From DATEHQ01 sp035279525 (GTDB taxonomy: Bacteria; Chloroflexota; Dormibacteria; Dormibacterales; Dormibacteraceae), in assembly GCA_035279525.1 (NCBI GenBank), contig DATEHQ010000153.1:1-54250 (forward strand): 54,250 nt of DNA, given 5' to 3'. This document shows positions 24,999-32,848 of this stretch, in pieces. A program made the position numbers and the translations under genes. The notes under the pieces were generated by a model. That model did not search any database. It was not told the origin of the DNA and saw nothing but the letters and a program-made list of their open reading frames with translations. Position 1 is the first letter of the stretch. Each line of letters opens with the position of its first letter.

Positions 24999-25514
24999 GT
25001 GATCCTCCCCCAAAAGCGCGACCCTCGATTCATCACCATCCGCCGCGGGGGGACCCTCACTGACGCCGACCATCGGCTGCTTGCACTGTGGGCCGCAGCG
25101 TGTGCGGAACACGTCCTGCCCCTGTTCGAGTCCGCGAAGCCTTCAGACCCGCGGCCTCGCCATGCGATCGCGCTGGCTCGAGCGTGGGTGCGCGGAGAGG
25201 TCACGATGACCAGAGCACGAGAGTCCGCCGGCCACGCCAACGGGGCGGCTCGAGACCTGAGCGGCGCCCCTCGCCACGCCGCCTACTCCGCCGCCCAGGC
25301 CGCGGCGGTGGCGCACGTCGCCGCGCACGAGCTCGGAGCGGCAGCCTACGCGATCAGGGCGGCGCGGGACGGTGCCCCTGCAGGCCAGGGTGAGGAGTTC
25401 GGGCGGCGCGAGTGCCGATGGCAGCGTGAGCAGCTCCCCGACGCTCTCCGCGAGCTCGTCCTGGATGATCAGCGGTTGCGAAACGACATCTGCTGGTCCG
25501 TTTTCGACTGCTGA
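24999..25514 (+). CDS. Imm5-like putative immunity protein
   Basis: This 171-residue alanine-rich helical protein opens DPRFITIRRGGTLTDADHRL and continues LLALWAAACAEHVLPLFE. It ends with RECRWQREQLPDALRELVL, the pattern of proteins annotated as immunity protein Imm5. In polymorphic toxin systems Imm proteins neutralise a cognate toxin encoded next door. No toxin-like gene is adjacent, so the immunity role is doubtful and a general cytosolic role is possible. The GTG start is just upstream of the conserved opening. It is divergent from the chaplin-like gene across a 277-base gap in which only the leader hairpin was noted. Confidence 0.7.
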   Translation: MILPQKRDPRFITIRRGGTLTDADHRLLALWAAACAEHVLPLFESAKPSDPRPRHAIALARAWVRGEVTMTRARESAGHANGAARDLSGAPRHAAYSAAQAAAVAHVAAHELGAAAYAIRAARDGAPAGQGEEFGRRECRWQREQLPDALRELVLDDQRLRNDICWSVFDC

Positions 25515-25590
25515 CACAGGAGCCCCAGAATCTGGCGTCAGGCCATCGCCAGAAGGGGTGGCCGGCATCAGCCCTGGCGGACAACGTCCC

Positions 25591-26760
25591 TCAAAAGGCG
25601 TTGATATAGGTGCCAAGATCGAGCGTCGTGCCATCGCCTCCGACGATGGTCACGTCCGCTGGGTAGTGTTGACCCCAGACCGTTGGGATGGCCACCGCGA
25701 AGGCCGGGGATCCGGGCTCGGCGATGGCGTTCGTATCGGGCACGAATACAGTCTTGCCAACCGTCCATACAGCCCGCCCGGTCCGCCAGTCCACGTCGGC
25801 AACCCGGGTCGTGTTTCCCTTGCTGTCGATCGGCGTGACGAACACACGTGAGGCGTCACCGCTGAACCGGAGGACCTGCGTGTCCGCCAACGTGGTCACG
25901 ACCGACCAGTCGCTGACCCGGCGGATCTGGGTCGATCTGCCGGTCGCGGCTATCTCGGAGATGTAGTCCCCGTCGGGGCTCGCCCCGATGACCATATCGG
26001 CGCCCGTCTTGTAGGTGTGATGCGACAGGACCTTGGCGTCTGACAGCCGCAGGACCCAGACATCGCTGGTCGCGCTCTCGCCGTACGGGACCTCTATGAC
26101 GCGGTCGTTGAGAACGCTGCACGCCAGCACATAGCGAGGAGTTCGGCCCAGCCCCTGATCGCGGGCGATCTGTGTCACCGTCGTCGTCCCACGGCCGACG
26201 TCGGCGACCCATAGCTCCTGCCTGGACGAAACCGGGTCCTGCGTCGTGGCGCACGCGTGGCGGCTGTCGTCCGCCCAGAGGAGACCGTACAGGGGGTTGG
26301 TGTCGGCCGGCGCAGAAAACACAGGACGGCCGAGGCGGTCGAGGACCTGGAATGGCCCACCGGGGCCGTAGTGCCCGTTGGCGGCAGGCGGAAGATCGCC
26401 TTCGATGATGGAGAGGTACTGACCGTCGGGGGACATCCTCACCGGGTAATTCGGCTTACCGGGCGTTGCCAGCTTCAGCGTGCCGCGCGGCCGGCCCGAC
26501 CAGTCGTAACCCATCAGCCAGGTTGCATGGTTCGGATCGTGTACCCAGATCAGGTTGACCCCCGCCGGTGCGGGTCCGTAGTCGCCGGCCGGCCTGGACG
26601 TGGCCGTAGCCGTGGCGGCGGCCGATGCTGCGCCCAGACTGACCCCTCCGCGGTGGGCGAGCCGCGTGGACATCAGGCCGGCCACGACCAGTACGCCCAG
26701 GACCGCGGCCGCCATCACGGCGAGCCATTGGAAGGTGCCCTCGCGGCGGGACGGGTTCAT
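25591..26760 (-). CDS. Membrane-anchored beta-propeller-like protein
   Basis: This 389-residue protein has a short cytoplasmic N-terminus, one membrane helix (WLAVMAAAVLGVLVVAGLM, about residues 12-30) and an Ala/Thr linker. An extracellular domain with propeller-like repeats follows (VRMSPDGQYLSIIEGD, WADDSRHACATT, IGASPDGDYISEIAATG, LRFSGDASRVFVT). It resembles in layout the lipoprotein encoded at 17612-18820 but has an uncleaved anchor instead of a lipobox. The ATG at 26760 is chosen because the membrane helix starts about 12 residues later. No catalytic motif was found; a sensing or binding role is possible. Confidence 0.72.
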   Translation of the reverse strand: MNPSRREGTFQWLAVMAAAVLGVLVVAGLMSTRLAHRGGVSLGAASAAATATATSRPAGDYGPAPAGVNLIWVHDPNHATWLMGYDWSGRPRGTLKLATPGKPNYPVRMSPDGQYLSIIEGDLPPAANGHYGPGGPFQVLDRLGRPVFSAPADTNPLYGLLWADDSRHACATTQDPVSSRQELWVADVGRGTTTVTQIARDQGLGRTPRYVLACSVLNDRVIEVPYGESATSDVWVLRLSDAKVLSHHTYKTGADMVIGASPDGDYISEIAATGRSTQIRRVSDWSVVTTLADTQVLRFSGDASRVFVTPIDSKGNTTRVADVDWRTGRAVWTVGKTVFVPDTNAIAEPGSPAFAVAIPTVWGQHYPADVTIVGGDGTTLDLGTYINAF

Positions 26761-26940
26761 CGCGCCCCGACCCGGTTTCGGTGCGGCCTGACGAGCGAGT
26801 CCAGGCCAACCTCGCGGCTCCGCCTTGGTGGGACCACCGCTACTGTCAAAGCTCCTCGCCCACACGAACCGCGCGGCGAGGATTTTGGTTACGGACGTAC
26901 TACCCGACGGCTGCTCATGCCAGCCTTGGCGCGCCGCCTC

Positions 26941-27651
26941 CTAAGAGGTCCAACGCCATGACCCGAGGATTTGTCTAACCGCATCGCCGGCTCTTGGGTC
27001 GATTCCACCCGTCCCTTCGATCCGGAGGCCAAACCCGTTGTTGTGGTGGAGGAACACGATCATGTATCCACGGACCCCGGCGGGTGACTGCGGAATCACG
27101 GCGGCGCCCGTCGACTGGGTGAGCATTGCCGTGTATTCGAAGTAGGCAGCCTTGGTGCCCGCCACCATGCACTCTCCCGGTTCTCCGATGAGGGTCACGT
27201 CGTACTCCGGGTGACCATTGGGCAGTGCCGGTTGATACCAATCATGGAGCGGCACGATCGGGTCCGTTCCTGTGACCCAACGACCAATCAGGGCCAAGAT
27301 CCCGATGCGAGTGGGCGTGTTCGTGTAGGCCGGCGGTGCGTCGACACCCATGGCTACCGTCTCGGTTCCCCCGCGCTGTGGCAAGACGGTCCAACCCTCA
27401 GGCACCGCGATTGTGGCGCCGACGTGGGCATCCGTTGACGCAGCTCGAGCGGGCGGGCTTGCGGTGCAGTTGTCCGGCTCGAGGAATCCGAGACTGCTTT
27501 GGGGCGAGGGTGAAGACGAGACCGTCGGCAGCGACGGGGTAGGAGACGTCGTTCGGGCTGAATTGGCTGCGACACCATCGCTGTGTCCGGCCGGCCCGCA
27601 ACTCGCGACCACCAGGGCAGCAATCGCCAGCGCAAATGACAGGAAGCGCAT
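26941..27651 (-). CDS. Lipoprotein of unknown function
   Basis: This 236-residue protein has a signal peptide and lipobox (IAALVVASC, Cys at about residue 18) and a Ser/Thr/Pro linker (about 30-52). The soluble domain beginning near residue 60 has predicted alternating strands and two Cys (DNCTAS, GECMVAG). The segment ATIAVPEGWTVLP is like the start of several PsbP/Mog1-fold lipoproteins, and the C-terminal AVRQILGSWRW fits that fold, but this is tentative. The next gene on this strand downstream is the membrane-anchored propeller gene, 180 bases away. Confidence 0.7.
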   Translation of the reverse strand: MRFLSFALAIAALVVASCGPAGHSDGVAANSARTTSPTPSLPTVSSSPSPQSSLGFLEPDNCTASPPARAASTDAHVGATIAVPEGWTVLPQRGGTETVAMGVDAPPAYTNTPTRIGILALIGRWVTGTDPIVPLHDWYQPALPNGHPEYDVTLIGEPGECMVAGTKAAYFEYTAMLTQSTGAAVIPQSPAGVRGYMIVFLHHNNGFGLRIEGTGGIDPRAGDAVRQILGSWRWTS

Positions 27652-27889
27652 CTGCTCGATCTAACGCGACTCGAAGCCGCCACGTTCCGATTCGTTCGGA
27701 GAGGCAGTCCAGTTTGGTGAGTACTCGGCGCAGCGCCATGTATACGCGCCGGTGGAAAAGGCGACGGGCGTGGCGGGCTGGACTACCGCGACCTGTTCGC
27801 CTGATCCAACCGCCGCGGAATCTACCTCGGCGGTTCGCCTCGGAAGAGCCAAGGCGGGGACCACTTCAGCCTCCCGCGGCGGGCGAGCA

Positions 27890-28774
27890 CTATCCGGCAT
27901 TCGGGGCTTCGACCGGCAATGGGGGTTCGCTAAGGGGCTCGAGCAGCTCAATCAGAAATTCGAGCTGGTCTATGTCGCATTCCGGCATCTGGTCATAGAT
28001 ATGGAGGGCCATCTCCTTTTTGCCCTCCAGCCAATTGAGGTACGCGACGTTCCGCAACGCGAAAACGGTCGCCTCAGGGTCCCGACTGCGGAGGAGATCC
28101 AAAGCTCGGCCGTAGATCTCCTCAGCCTCCTTCGACCGACCTTGCCGGCGCACGACGGCGCCGAGGCACGAGAGCTGCTCGCCAAGGTTCTCGTTCGACT
28201 CACCGCGGGCATCGATGCTGCGGCGGATCATGGCCTCCGCCTCGGCGTTTCGGCCGGTCGCCGCGTAGCACTGAGCAAGCCGATTCCAGGCTTGGTCTCT
28301 GGTCGCTTCATCTTGTGACGCCTGGCGGATCTCGAGCTTGGCGATGGCTTCGTCCCAGCGCTGCTTATCCATCAGCGCGATCACGTCGGCATCGCCGATT
28401 CGATTGACTACGCGACCTTCTTTGACTTCGATGAGGATCCAGCCAACGGCGCAGATAACGACGGTTGCGCCCGCTATCGCAAGGATGGCCAGTCCGACGG
28501 TGCGCGCAGGGTCGCGCGCAGAAAGCAGGAATAGAGAGGCGCCCGCGACCACGAGCGCGGAGACGCCAACGCCCAGGAGCCAGTTCTCCATGCGCTCGAG
28601 AGCAAGGAACCGGTCCCATGGGCTCCTGCCATCGTCGCGCGCGGAGGTTTCCAACCCCTGCAGTATCACTGTGACGCCGGGCCAAATCCATTCAGCCTGC
28701 CGGCATCGCGGGTCCGGGCTTTGGTCGAGATTGCGGGACTCAGCGATCAGGCCAGACCCGCTTGGTAGAGCCAT
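27890..28774 (-). CDS. TPR-repeat membrane protein
   Basis: This protein of about 294 residues has two membrane helices (LLGVGVSALVVAGASLFLL and TVGLAILAIAGATVVICAV, about residues 65-115). A cytoplasmic tetratricopeptide domain of about four repeats follows, such as WNRLAQCYAATGRNAEAEAM, LSCLGAVVRRQGRSKEAEEI and LRNVAYLNWLEGKKEMALHI. TPRs mediate protein-protein contacts. The start is uncertain: ATG 28774 lies inside the 14-base repeat at the IS110 end, with AAAGGG supplied by the IS, while ATG 28591 would start just before the first helix. If 28774 is used, the IS has replaced its promoter and ribosome site. The 238 bases after its stop hold no gene I can support. Confidence 0.75.
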   Translation of the reverse strand: MALPSGSGLIAESRNLDQSPDPRCRQAEWIWPGVTVILQGLETSARDDGRSPWDRFLALERMENWLLGVGVSALVVAGASLFLLSARDPARTVGLAILAIAGATVVICAVGWILIEVKEGRVVNRIGDADVIALMDKQRWDEAIAKLEIRQASQDEATRDQAWNRLAQCYAATGRNAEAEAMIRRSIDARGESNENLGEQLSCLGAVVRRQGRSKEAEEIYGRALDLLRSRDPEATVFALRNVAYLNWLEGKKEMALHIYDQMPECDIDQLEFLIELLEPLSEPPLPVEAPNAG

Positions 28775-28777
28775 CAG
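28764..28777 (-). repeat. 14-base direct repeat at the right end of the IS110 element
   Basis: GGTAGAGCCATCAG (plus strand) is repeated at 30280-30293. Read on the transposase strand it is CTGATGGCTCTACC. The leading CT (28777-28776) fits the recombination core, and GATGG fits the right half of the target. Confidence 0.8.
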
Positions 28778-28823
28778 ACACCCTTTGTCAACCACAAACA
28801 TTAGTTCGTATCCGGGGGGGCCG

Positions 28824-30092
28824 TCACGCGGCCCTGCCGAGGGCCCGGTTGCGGTTGGCAACGTGGATGCCCTCGACGTAAAGAGTGTGGTTCTTGAGAC
28901 AGTGCCAGAGCACTTCGAGCCAGCGATTGGCCAAGGCTCGCAGAGCCGCGTTGTGTCCTTTGCCGACAGCGCGCTTGGCGTCGTAGAACTCGCGCGCCCA
29001 GCCGGATTCGTTGAGAGAGCAGAACGCCCATTGCTGGGCTGCGTCGCGCAGGTGGCGGTTGCAGGCCAGCCGGTGGGCGACCACAAACTCGCTCTTGCCG
29101 GAGCGCCTGGTGACTGGCGCCTTTCCGGCATAACATTGGAGCGAGTTCGGCGAACCGAACTGTTCGGGATGGTCGCCGATCTCACCGGCAACCCTGGCGG
29201 CGAGGCGGTCACCGAGGCCGGGAAAGCTCAGGTAGATCTCGCCGTCAGGGAACTTCTCCCCCAGTTCGTCGGCTCGGGGCTGGTGGTCGCGTCCGCGCCG
29301 CGGTGCTCCCAACAGGAGCTCACCCATGCGTCGCTCCCAGACCTTGCGCTGCTGGCCGATGAGAAGCAGCTGGGCCGCGGCCAGCCTGATGCCGTCGGCC
29401 TTGGCCCGGATCAGAGCCGGGCGAGCAATGAACTGGCGCTGTTTGAGGGCGGAGTCGATGCGCTCCGCCAACCGCTCGGGCCAGCCGTGATGGTTGCTGC
29501 GTGCGAACTCGATCAGCTCATCGCGAGAGGCGATTTCGAGTTCGCCAGCGGTGGGCCAGCGCTCCAGCAGCCGGAGCATGTTGGGCGCACCGAGATCCTC
29601 GCCGGCGATGTCGAGCGCGGCAGGGAAAGTGCGGACCAGATCCATGCGCAGCCGGTTGAGAAGGCGGCGCTGATCCCTTGCCGCTCGCTCGTCGTCGCGA
29701 GCCAGAGAGCGCAGCTCCTCGGCCAGGTCACCGTGAGGGACCAGCGGCTTGAGGCTGGCGAAACGGTCGAGACCGAGCAGGCAGGCTATGCAAGCGTCCT
29801 CAGTGTCGTCCTTCTTGCGAGCCGGTCCGCGCCGCCGGGCAATCAGGTCGGGATTGACCGGCAGCACCACGAAGCCGGCGTCAAGGAAGGCCTCCACGAG
29901 AAGGCCGTGGCTGGTCTCAATGACCACTCGGACCTCTTCGGGATCCGGCTCGAGTTGGGCTATTCGCGTGAGCAGGCGGCCGATGGCCTCCGGCCGGTGT
30001 TCCACGCGACTCACATCGATGACGCCTTCACCAGGTCGGCCCAGCGCGACCAGGTGGAAGTCCTCCGACCAGTCGACTCCTACAGAAAGCAT
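28824..30092 (-). CDS. IS110-family transposase (DEDD recombinase)
   Basis: This 422-residue recombinase has an N-terminal RuvC-like domain with D7 (VGVDWSED), E59 (VVIETSHG) and the D96-x-x-D99 pair (KKDDTEDA), giving the DEDD set. The C-terminal Transposase_20 domain has SFPGLGDRLAARVAGEIGD and CYAGKAPVTRRSGKSEF, containing the expected catalytic Ser. The frame begins with an earlier ATG at 30104, but that ATG belongs to the ribosome site TGGAGGTGGGG, so ATG 30092 is the better start. Known relatives act with a bridge RNA from the element's own non-coding end to recombine donor and target at a CT-type core. All key residues are present, so the enzyme is probably active. Confidence 0.93.
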   Translation of the reverse strand: MLSVGVDWSEDFHLVALGRPGEGVIDVSRVEHRPEAIGRLLTRIAQLEPDPEEVRVVIETSHGLLVEAFLDAGFVVLPVNPDLIARRRGPARKKDDTEDACIACLLGLDRFASLKPLVPHGDLAEELRSLARDDERAARDQRRLLNRLRMDLVRTFPAALDIAGEDLGAPNMLRLLERWPTAGELEIASRDELIEFARSNHHGWPERLAERIDSALKQRQFIARPALIRAKADGIRLAAAQLLLIGQQRKVWERRMGELLLGAPRRGRDHQPRADELGEKFPDGEIYLSFPGLGDRLAARVAGEIGDHPEQFGSPNSLQCYAGKAPVTRRSGKSEFVVAHRLACNRHLRDAAQQWAFCSLNESGWAREFYDAKRAVGKGHNAALRALANRWLEVLWHCLKNHTLYVEGIHVANRNRALGRAA

Positions 30093-30110
30093 CCCCACCT
30101 CCATTTATTT

Positions 30111-30275
30111 GTCCGGGGTGCACTGAAGGCGCGCTGCCGTGCTGATGGACCAGTCCTCGAGGGACGACACCCTTGTGGGCCTCAGGCCTTCAGGGGCAAA
30201 CTCCAGGGACGCCGTCTCATGACAGTCCTCAAAGGACGAGCGCGAAAAGCGTTCCCCGGGGTTGCACCCCGGAAA
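30111..30275 (-). ncRNA. Predicted IS110 bridge RNA (target- and donor-binding loops)
   Basis: The region upstream of the transposase holds a 5' hairpin (30256-30272, 7-bp stem) and two related hairpins, GTCCTTTGAGGAC (30225-30237) and GTCCCTCGAGGAC (30153-30165), each flanked by candidate guide segments. In the second loop, AAGGGTGTC on the 5' side (30166-30174) equals the element's right-end sequence next to the core (28777-28785), and CCATCAG on the 3' side (30142-30148) is complementary to core plus right donor CTGATGG. In the first loop, GCGCT (30239-30243) equals the last five bases of left target plus core (30292-30296), and TCATGAG (30216-30222) pairs with CTGATGG apart from one mismatch. 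Bridge RNA architecture is known from IS621; transcript ends here are guesses. Confidence 0.7.
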
Positions 30276-31278
30276 GGAAGGTAGAGCCATCAGCGCCCAG
30301 GTCGCGGCGCCGCGCGGGCGACGCGCGTCCAGGGTGCAAGCGGTGCTCGCCGAGCGCCCGTGGCTTGCCCTGATCGGCGTGTTGCTGGTGCTCGTGCTGC
30401 TGATCGCGATCGTGCGGCCCGGCACGGTCGGGCCGACGTGGGTCGGCAACACGGTACTTTTCGCCGCGCCGCTCGGGATCGTCGCGGCCGGCCAGACACT
30501 GGTGATGCTGACCGCCGGCATCGACCTGTCGGTGGCCGCCGTGATGACGACAGCCGCTTATGTGGCGGCCAGCCAGTCCTACTACGGCTCGGTCAGGTCT
30601 GTCCTCCTGGCGCTCGCCGTGGGCCTCGTCGTCGGCCTGCTCAACGGCATCGGCGTCGCGATCTTCCGCGTGCAGCCACTGATCATGACGCTCGGCATGG
30701 GCCTCGTCGTCTCCGGCTCGCTTCTGATCTACCAGCTCAACACGAGTCGCGAGGGACCGCCGAACGTGCCCGACATCGCGCGTGTCCTTGGCTCCGGCAA
30801 GCTCCTGGAGGTCGTGCCCTACAGCGCATTCCTGTGGGTGGGGATCGCGGCGATCGTGATCGCCGGTCTCCGCTACACGGGATTGGGCCGGCTCATCTAC
30901 GCCGTCGGCGACAACCCGGTCGCCGTCCGCCTCGCCGGCATCCGTGGCTGGCTGGTGCTGCTCGCCACCTATGTGATGTGCGGCTTCCTCAGCGGGGTGG
31001 CGGGGCTGGTCCTGCTGGGCGCCATCGGCGGCGCCGACCTCTCGCTCGCGGACGTCTACCTGCTGCCTTCGGTCGCCGCGGTCGTGATCGGCGGGACTTC
31101 GATCTACGGAGGCCATGGGGGCTACGCGGGGACGCTCGTCGGTGCGCTGATCCTGACGGTGCTCAGCAGCTTTTTCACATTGATCGACGCGCCTGATCCG
31201 GTGAAGCAGATCCTGTATGGCGCCATCGTCGTCCTGCTGGCCGCGCTCTACGTGCGCACCGCGGGCGAAACTCGGTGA
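30262..31278 (+). CDS. Sugar-type ABC transporter permease (RbsC-like), 5' end altered by the IS
   Basis: This is a membrane protein of the ribose/xylose permease family (BPD_transp_2) with about nine helices. The GQTLVMLTAGIDLSVAAVM segment near residue 75 is the family hallmark, and VGDNPVAVRLAGIRGWLVL is the cytoplasmic coupling region. The conserved part begins around SAQVAAPRGRRASRVQAVLA; the IS junction falls at about codon 10. The TTG start used here lies inside the IS left-end hairpin, and GTG 30331 or 30340 are alternatives. No ATPase or sugar-binding protein gene lies nearby, although these normally precede the permease, so the gene may be a stranded remnant of a larger operon. The last bases almost touch the convergent amidase gene. 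Confidence 0.8.
   Translation: MHPGKEGRAISAQVAAPRGRRASRVQAVLAERPWLALIGVLLVLVLLIAIVRPGTVGPTWVGNTVLFAAPLGIVAAGQTLVMLTAGIDLSVAAVMTTAAYVAASQSYYGSVRSVLLALAVGLVVGLLNGIGVAIFRVQPLIMTLGMGLVVSGSLLIYQLNTSREGPPNVPDIARVLGSGKLLEVVPYSAFLWVGIAAIVIAGLRYTGLGRLIYAVGDNPVAVRLAGIRGWLVLLATYVMCGFLSGVAGLVLLGAIGGADLSLADVYLLPSVAAVVIGGTSIYGGHGGYAGTLVGALILTVLSSFFTLIDAPDPVKQILYGAIVVLLAALYVRTAGETR
30280..30293 (-). repeat. 14-base direct repeat at the left end of the IS110 element
   Basis: This is an identical copy of 28764-28777. Read on the transposase strand, the flank gives left target CTGGGCG (30300-30294), then core CT (30293-30292), then GATGG (30291-30287) as right donor. Confidence 0.8.
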
Positions 31279-31279
31279 G

Positions 31280-32761
31280 TCAGACAGGCCGCCGCGCGCA
31301 GATCCGGTAGGCGTCCTTCCATGGCCTGGCCCGTTCGAACGCCGCGCTCGCCGAAAGCACGTCGGCGTCGGCTTCGCGCCGCCCGATGATCTGCATCCCC
31401 ACCGGCAGCCCCTCCGCGAGGCCGGCCGGGATCGAGGCCGACGGGTGCCCCGAGAAGTTGGTCAGATAGGTCAGGCACCACCCGATCAGGGGGTCCACCT
31501 CCTCGCCGTTGATCTCGGTCGGACCCAGCGTGTTGCGGTCGTCCGCGTTCTTCACCGGCAGGCACGCGAGAGTCGGCGTGACCAGCAGGTCGTACTTCTG
31601 GAGCACCGACTCGATGGCGTCGTAGACCTCGGTCCGTATGACCTGGTCGTTCCAGACGTCCATGGCCGACAGGCCGTAGCCGATCTCGATCCAGCGCCTG
31701 TACTCGGGAGGCAGGTCCTCCGGATGGTCGCGCATCAGGTCGACGCCGGCGCTCTTCAGACCTTCGAGGCCGGAGATGTTGAGCGGCATCATCAGCCGGT
31801 TCCATGTGTCGCTCAGCTCGTGCTGCGTGCGCTTGATGCCGACCTTCACGGTCTCCACCGTCGCCCCGGCGTCGGTCAACCCACGCAACGCTTCCGCAAC
31901 GGTGGCCGCCACGCTCGACTCCACCGGGTACACGTCGAAGTCGGGGCTGAAGGCGACCCGGCGGCCCTTCAGCGGCCGCTCGAGGCCGGCGAGAAAGTCA
32001 GGTGTGTCGAGCAGTGAGAAAGGATCTCGCGGGTCTGGTCCCGCCATCACCTGGAGCCCGATGGCCGCGTCCTCGACGGTCCGCGTCAGCGTGCCCTCGA
32101 AGAGAAACGGCGTGAGGCTCGCGAACGCATTGGGTCGCCCTGTGAACGGCACGCGACCGTAGGAGGACCTGTACCCGTACACGTTGCACCAGGCGGCGGG
32201 GATCCTGATCGAGCCGCCGGCGTCTGTGCCCTCGGCGATCGGCACGAGCCCGTCGGCGACGGCGGCCGCGCTCCCGCCCGACGATCCGCCTGGGTTGCGT
32301 GTCGTGTCGAAAGGATTGCGCGTCGGTCCGAACAGGTAGTTGTCGGCGATTCCGCGCAGCCCCATCACCGGCGCGTTGGTCTTGCCCACGATGATCGCGC
32401 CAGCACGCTCCATGCGCTCTGCGAAAGTGCAGTACGCGTCGATGACCTGGTCGCGCAAGGCCCTGACTCCGCCGAACGTCGACGGCCATCCGGGCTTGAA
32501 GTCGAAGAGGTCCTTCATGGCGACCGGCACGCCGAGCAGCGGCCGGATCCCGCCGCCGCGCTCGAGCTCATGCTCAGCCTCGCGCGCCCTCTCCATCGCT
32601 TGTTCGAAGTCGACGAAGACGAACGCGTTCAGGCTCGGGTTGCGCTGCTCGATGCGCCGGATGGTCGCGGCCATCACCTCCACCGGCGAAACCTTGCGCC
32701 GGCTGATCAGCAGCGCGATCTCTGCCGCCGAGGCCCACGCGAGCTCGTCGCCGTCAGCCAC
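31280..32761 (-). CDS. Amidase (amidase signature family)
   Basis: This 493-residue hydrolase of the amidase signature family has the Ser-cisSer-Lys triad: Lys in VPVAMKDLF (near residue 83) and the Gly/Ser-rich signature NPGGSSGGSAAAVADGLVPI (about 156-175), followed by GTDAGGSIRIPAAWCNVYG. The GTG start gives the usual short N-terminus, with helix ALLISRRKVSPVEVMAATI. The family hydrolyses C-N bonds in varied amides and includes GatA, but gatB/gatC are not adjacent and the C-terminal half (ASIPAGLAEGLPVGMQIIG) is of general amidase type. Its cellular substrate is unknown. Confidence 0.9.
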   Translation of the reverse strand: MADGDELAWASAAEIALLISRRKVSPVEVMAATIRRIEQRNPSLNAFVFVDFEQAMERAREAEHELERGGGIRPLLGVPVAMKDLFDFKPGWPSTFGGVRALRDQVIDAYCTFAERMERAGAIIVGKTNAPVMGLRGIADNYLFGPTRNPFDTTRNPGGSSGGSAAAVADGLVPIAEGTDAGGSIRIPAAWCNVYGYRSSYGRVPFTGRPNAFASLTPFLFEGTLTRTVEDAAIGLQVMAGPDPRDPFSLLDTPDFLAGLERPLKGRRVAFSPDFDVYPVESSVAATVAEALRGLTDAGATVETVKVGIKRTQHELSDTWNRLMMPLNISGLEGLKSAGVDLMRDHPEDLPPEYRRWIEIGYGLSAMDVWNDQVIRTEVYDAIESVLQKYDLLVTPTLACLPVKNADDRNTLGPTEINGEEVDPLIGWCLTYLTNFSGHPSASIPAGLAEGLPVGMQIIGRREADADVLSASAAFERARPWKDAYRICARRPV

Positions 32762-32848
32762 GCGCTCTAGTCTTGCACGGCCGCTCGTTCCGACAGGTTA
32801 TGTTCGTGACGTGACTCGAGCCGAACCGGCTCGCCACGAGGAGGAGCC

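Larger units (their letters stand above)
28776..30293 (-). mobile_element. IS110-family insertion sequence, about 1516 bp, apparently intact
   Basis: The element contains one DEDD transposase gene, about 60 bases of right end (after the gene) and about 190 bases of left end (before the gene), bounded by identical 14-base repeats 1516 bases apart. A long left-end non-coding region is the IS110-subgroup layout, in contrast to IS1111, which has it after the gene. There are no terminal inverted repeats. A TTGACA box (28786-28791) at the right end points outward on the transposase strand; in a circular intermediate it would face the left end, as in junction promoters of this family, though no good -10 was found. 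Integration lies between the TPR gene and a sugar-type permease gene. Confidence 0.85.

Noticed and set aside
27661..27951. A 96-residue minus-strand frame between the lipoprotein and TPR genes
   Set aside because: It overlaps the end of the TPR gene, has no ribosome site that I can defend and no recognisable motif.
28338..30284. A 648-residue open frame on the plus strand across the IS element
   Set aside because: It is antisense to the TPR gene and the IS110 transposase, both of which have clear domains; no signature is seen in this frame.
28764..30293. The 14-base repeats as an ordinary target-site duplication
   Set aside because: IS110 recombinases do not make staggered-cut duplications; core-based exchange explains the ends better, although the extra shared bases remain open.
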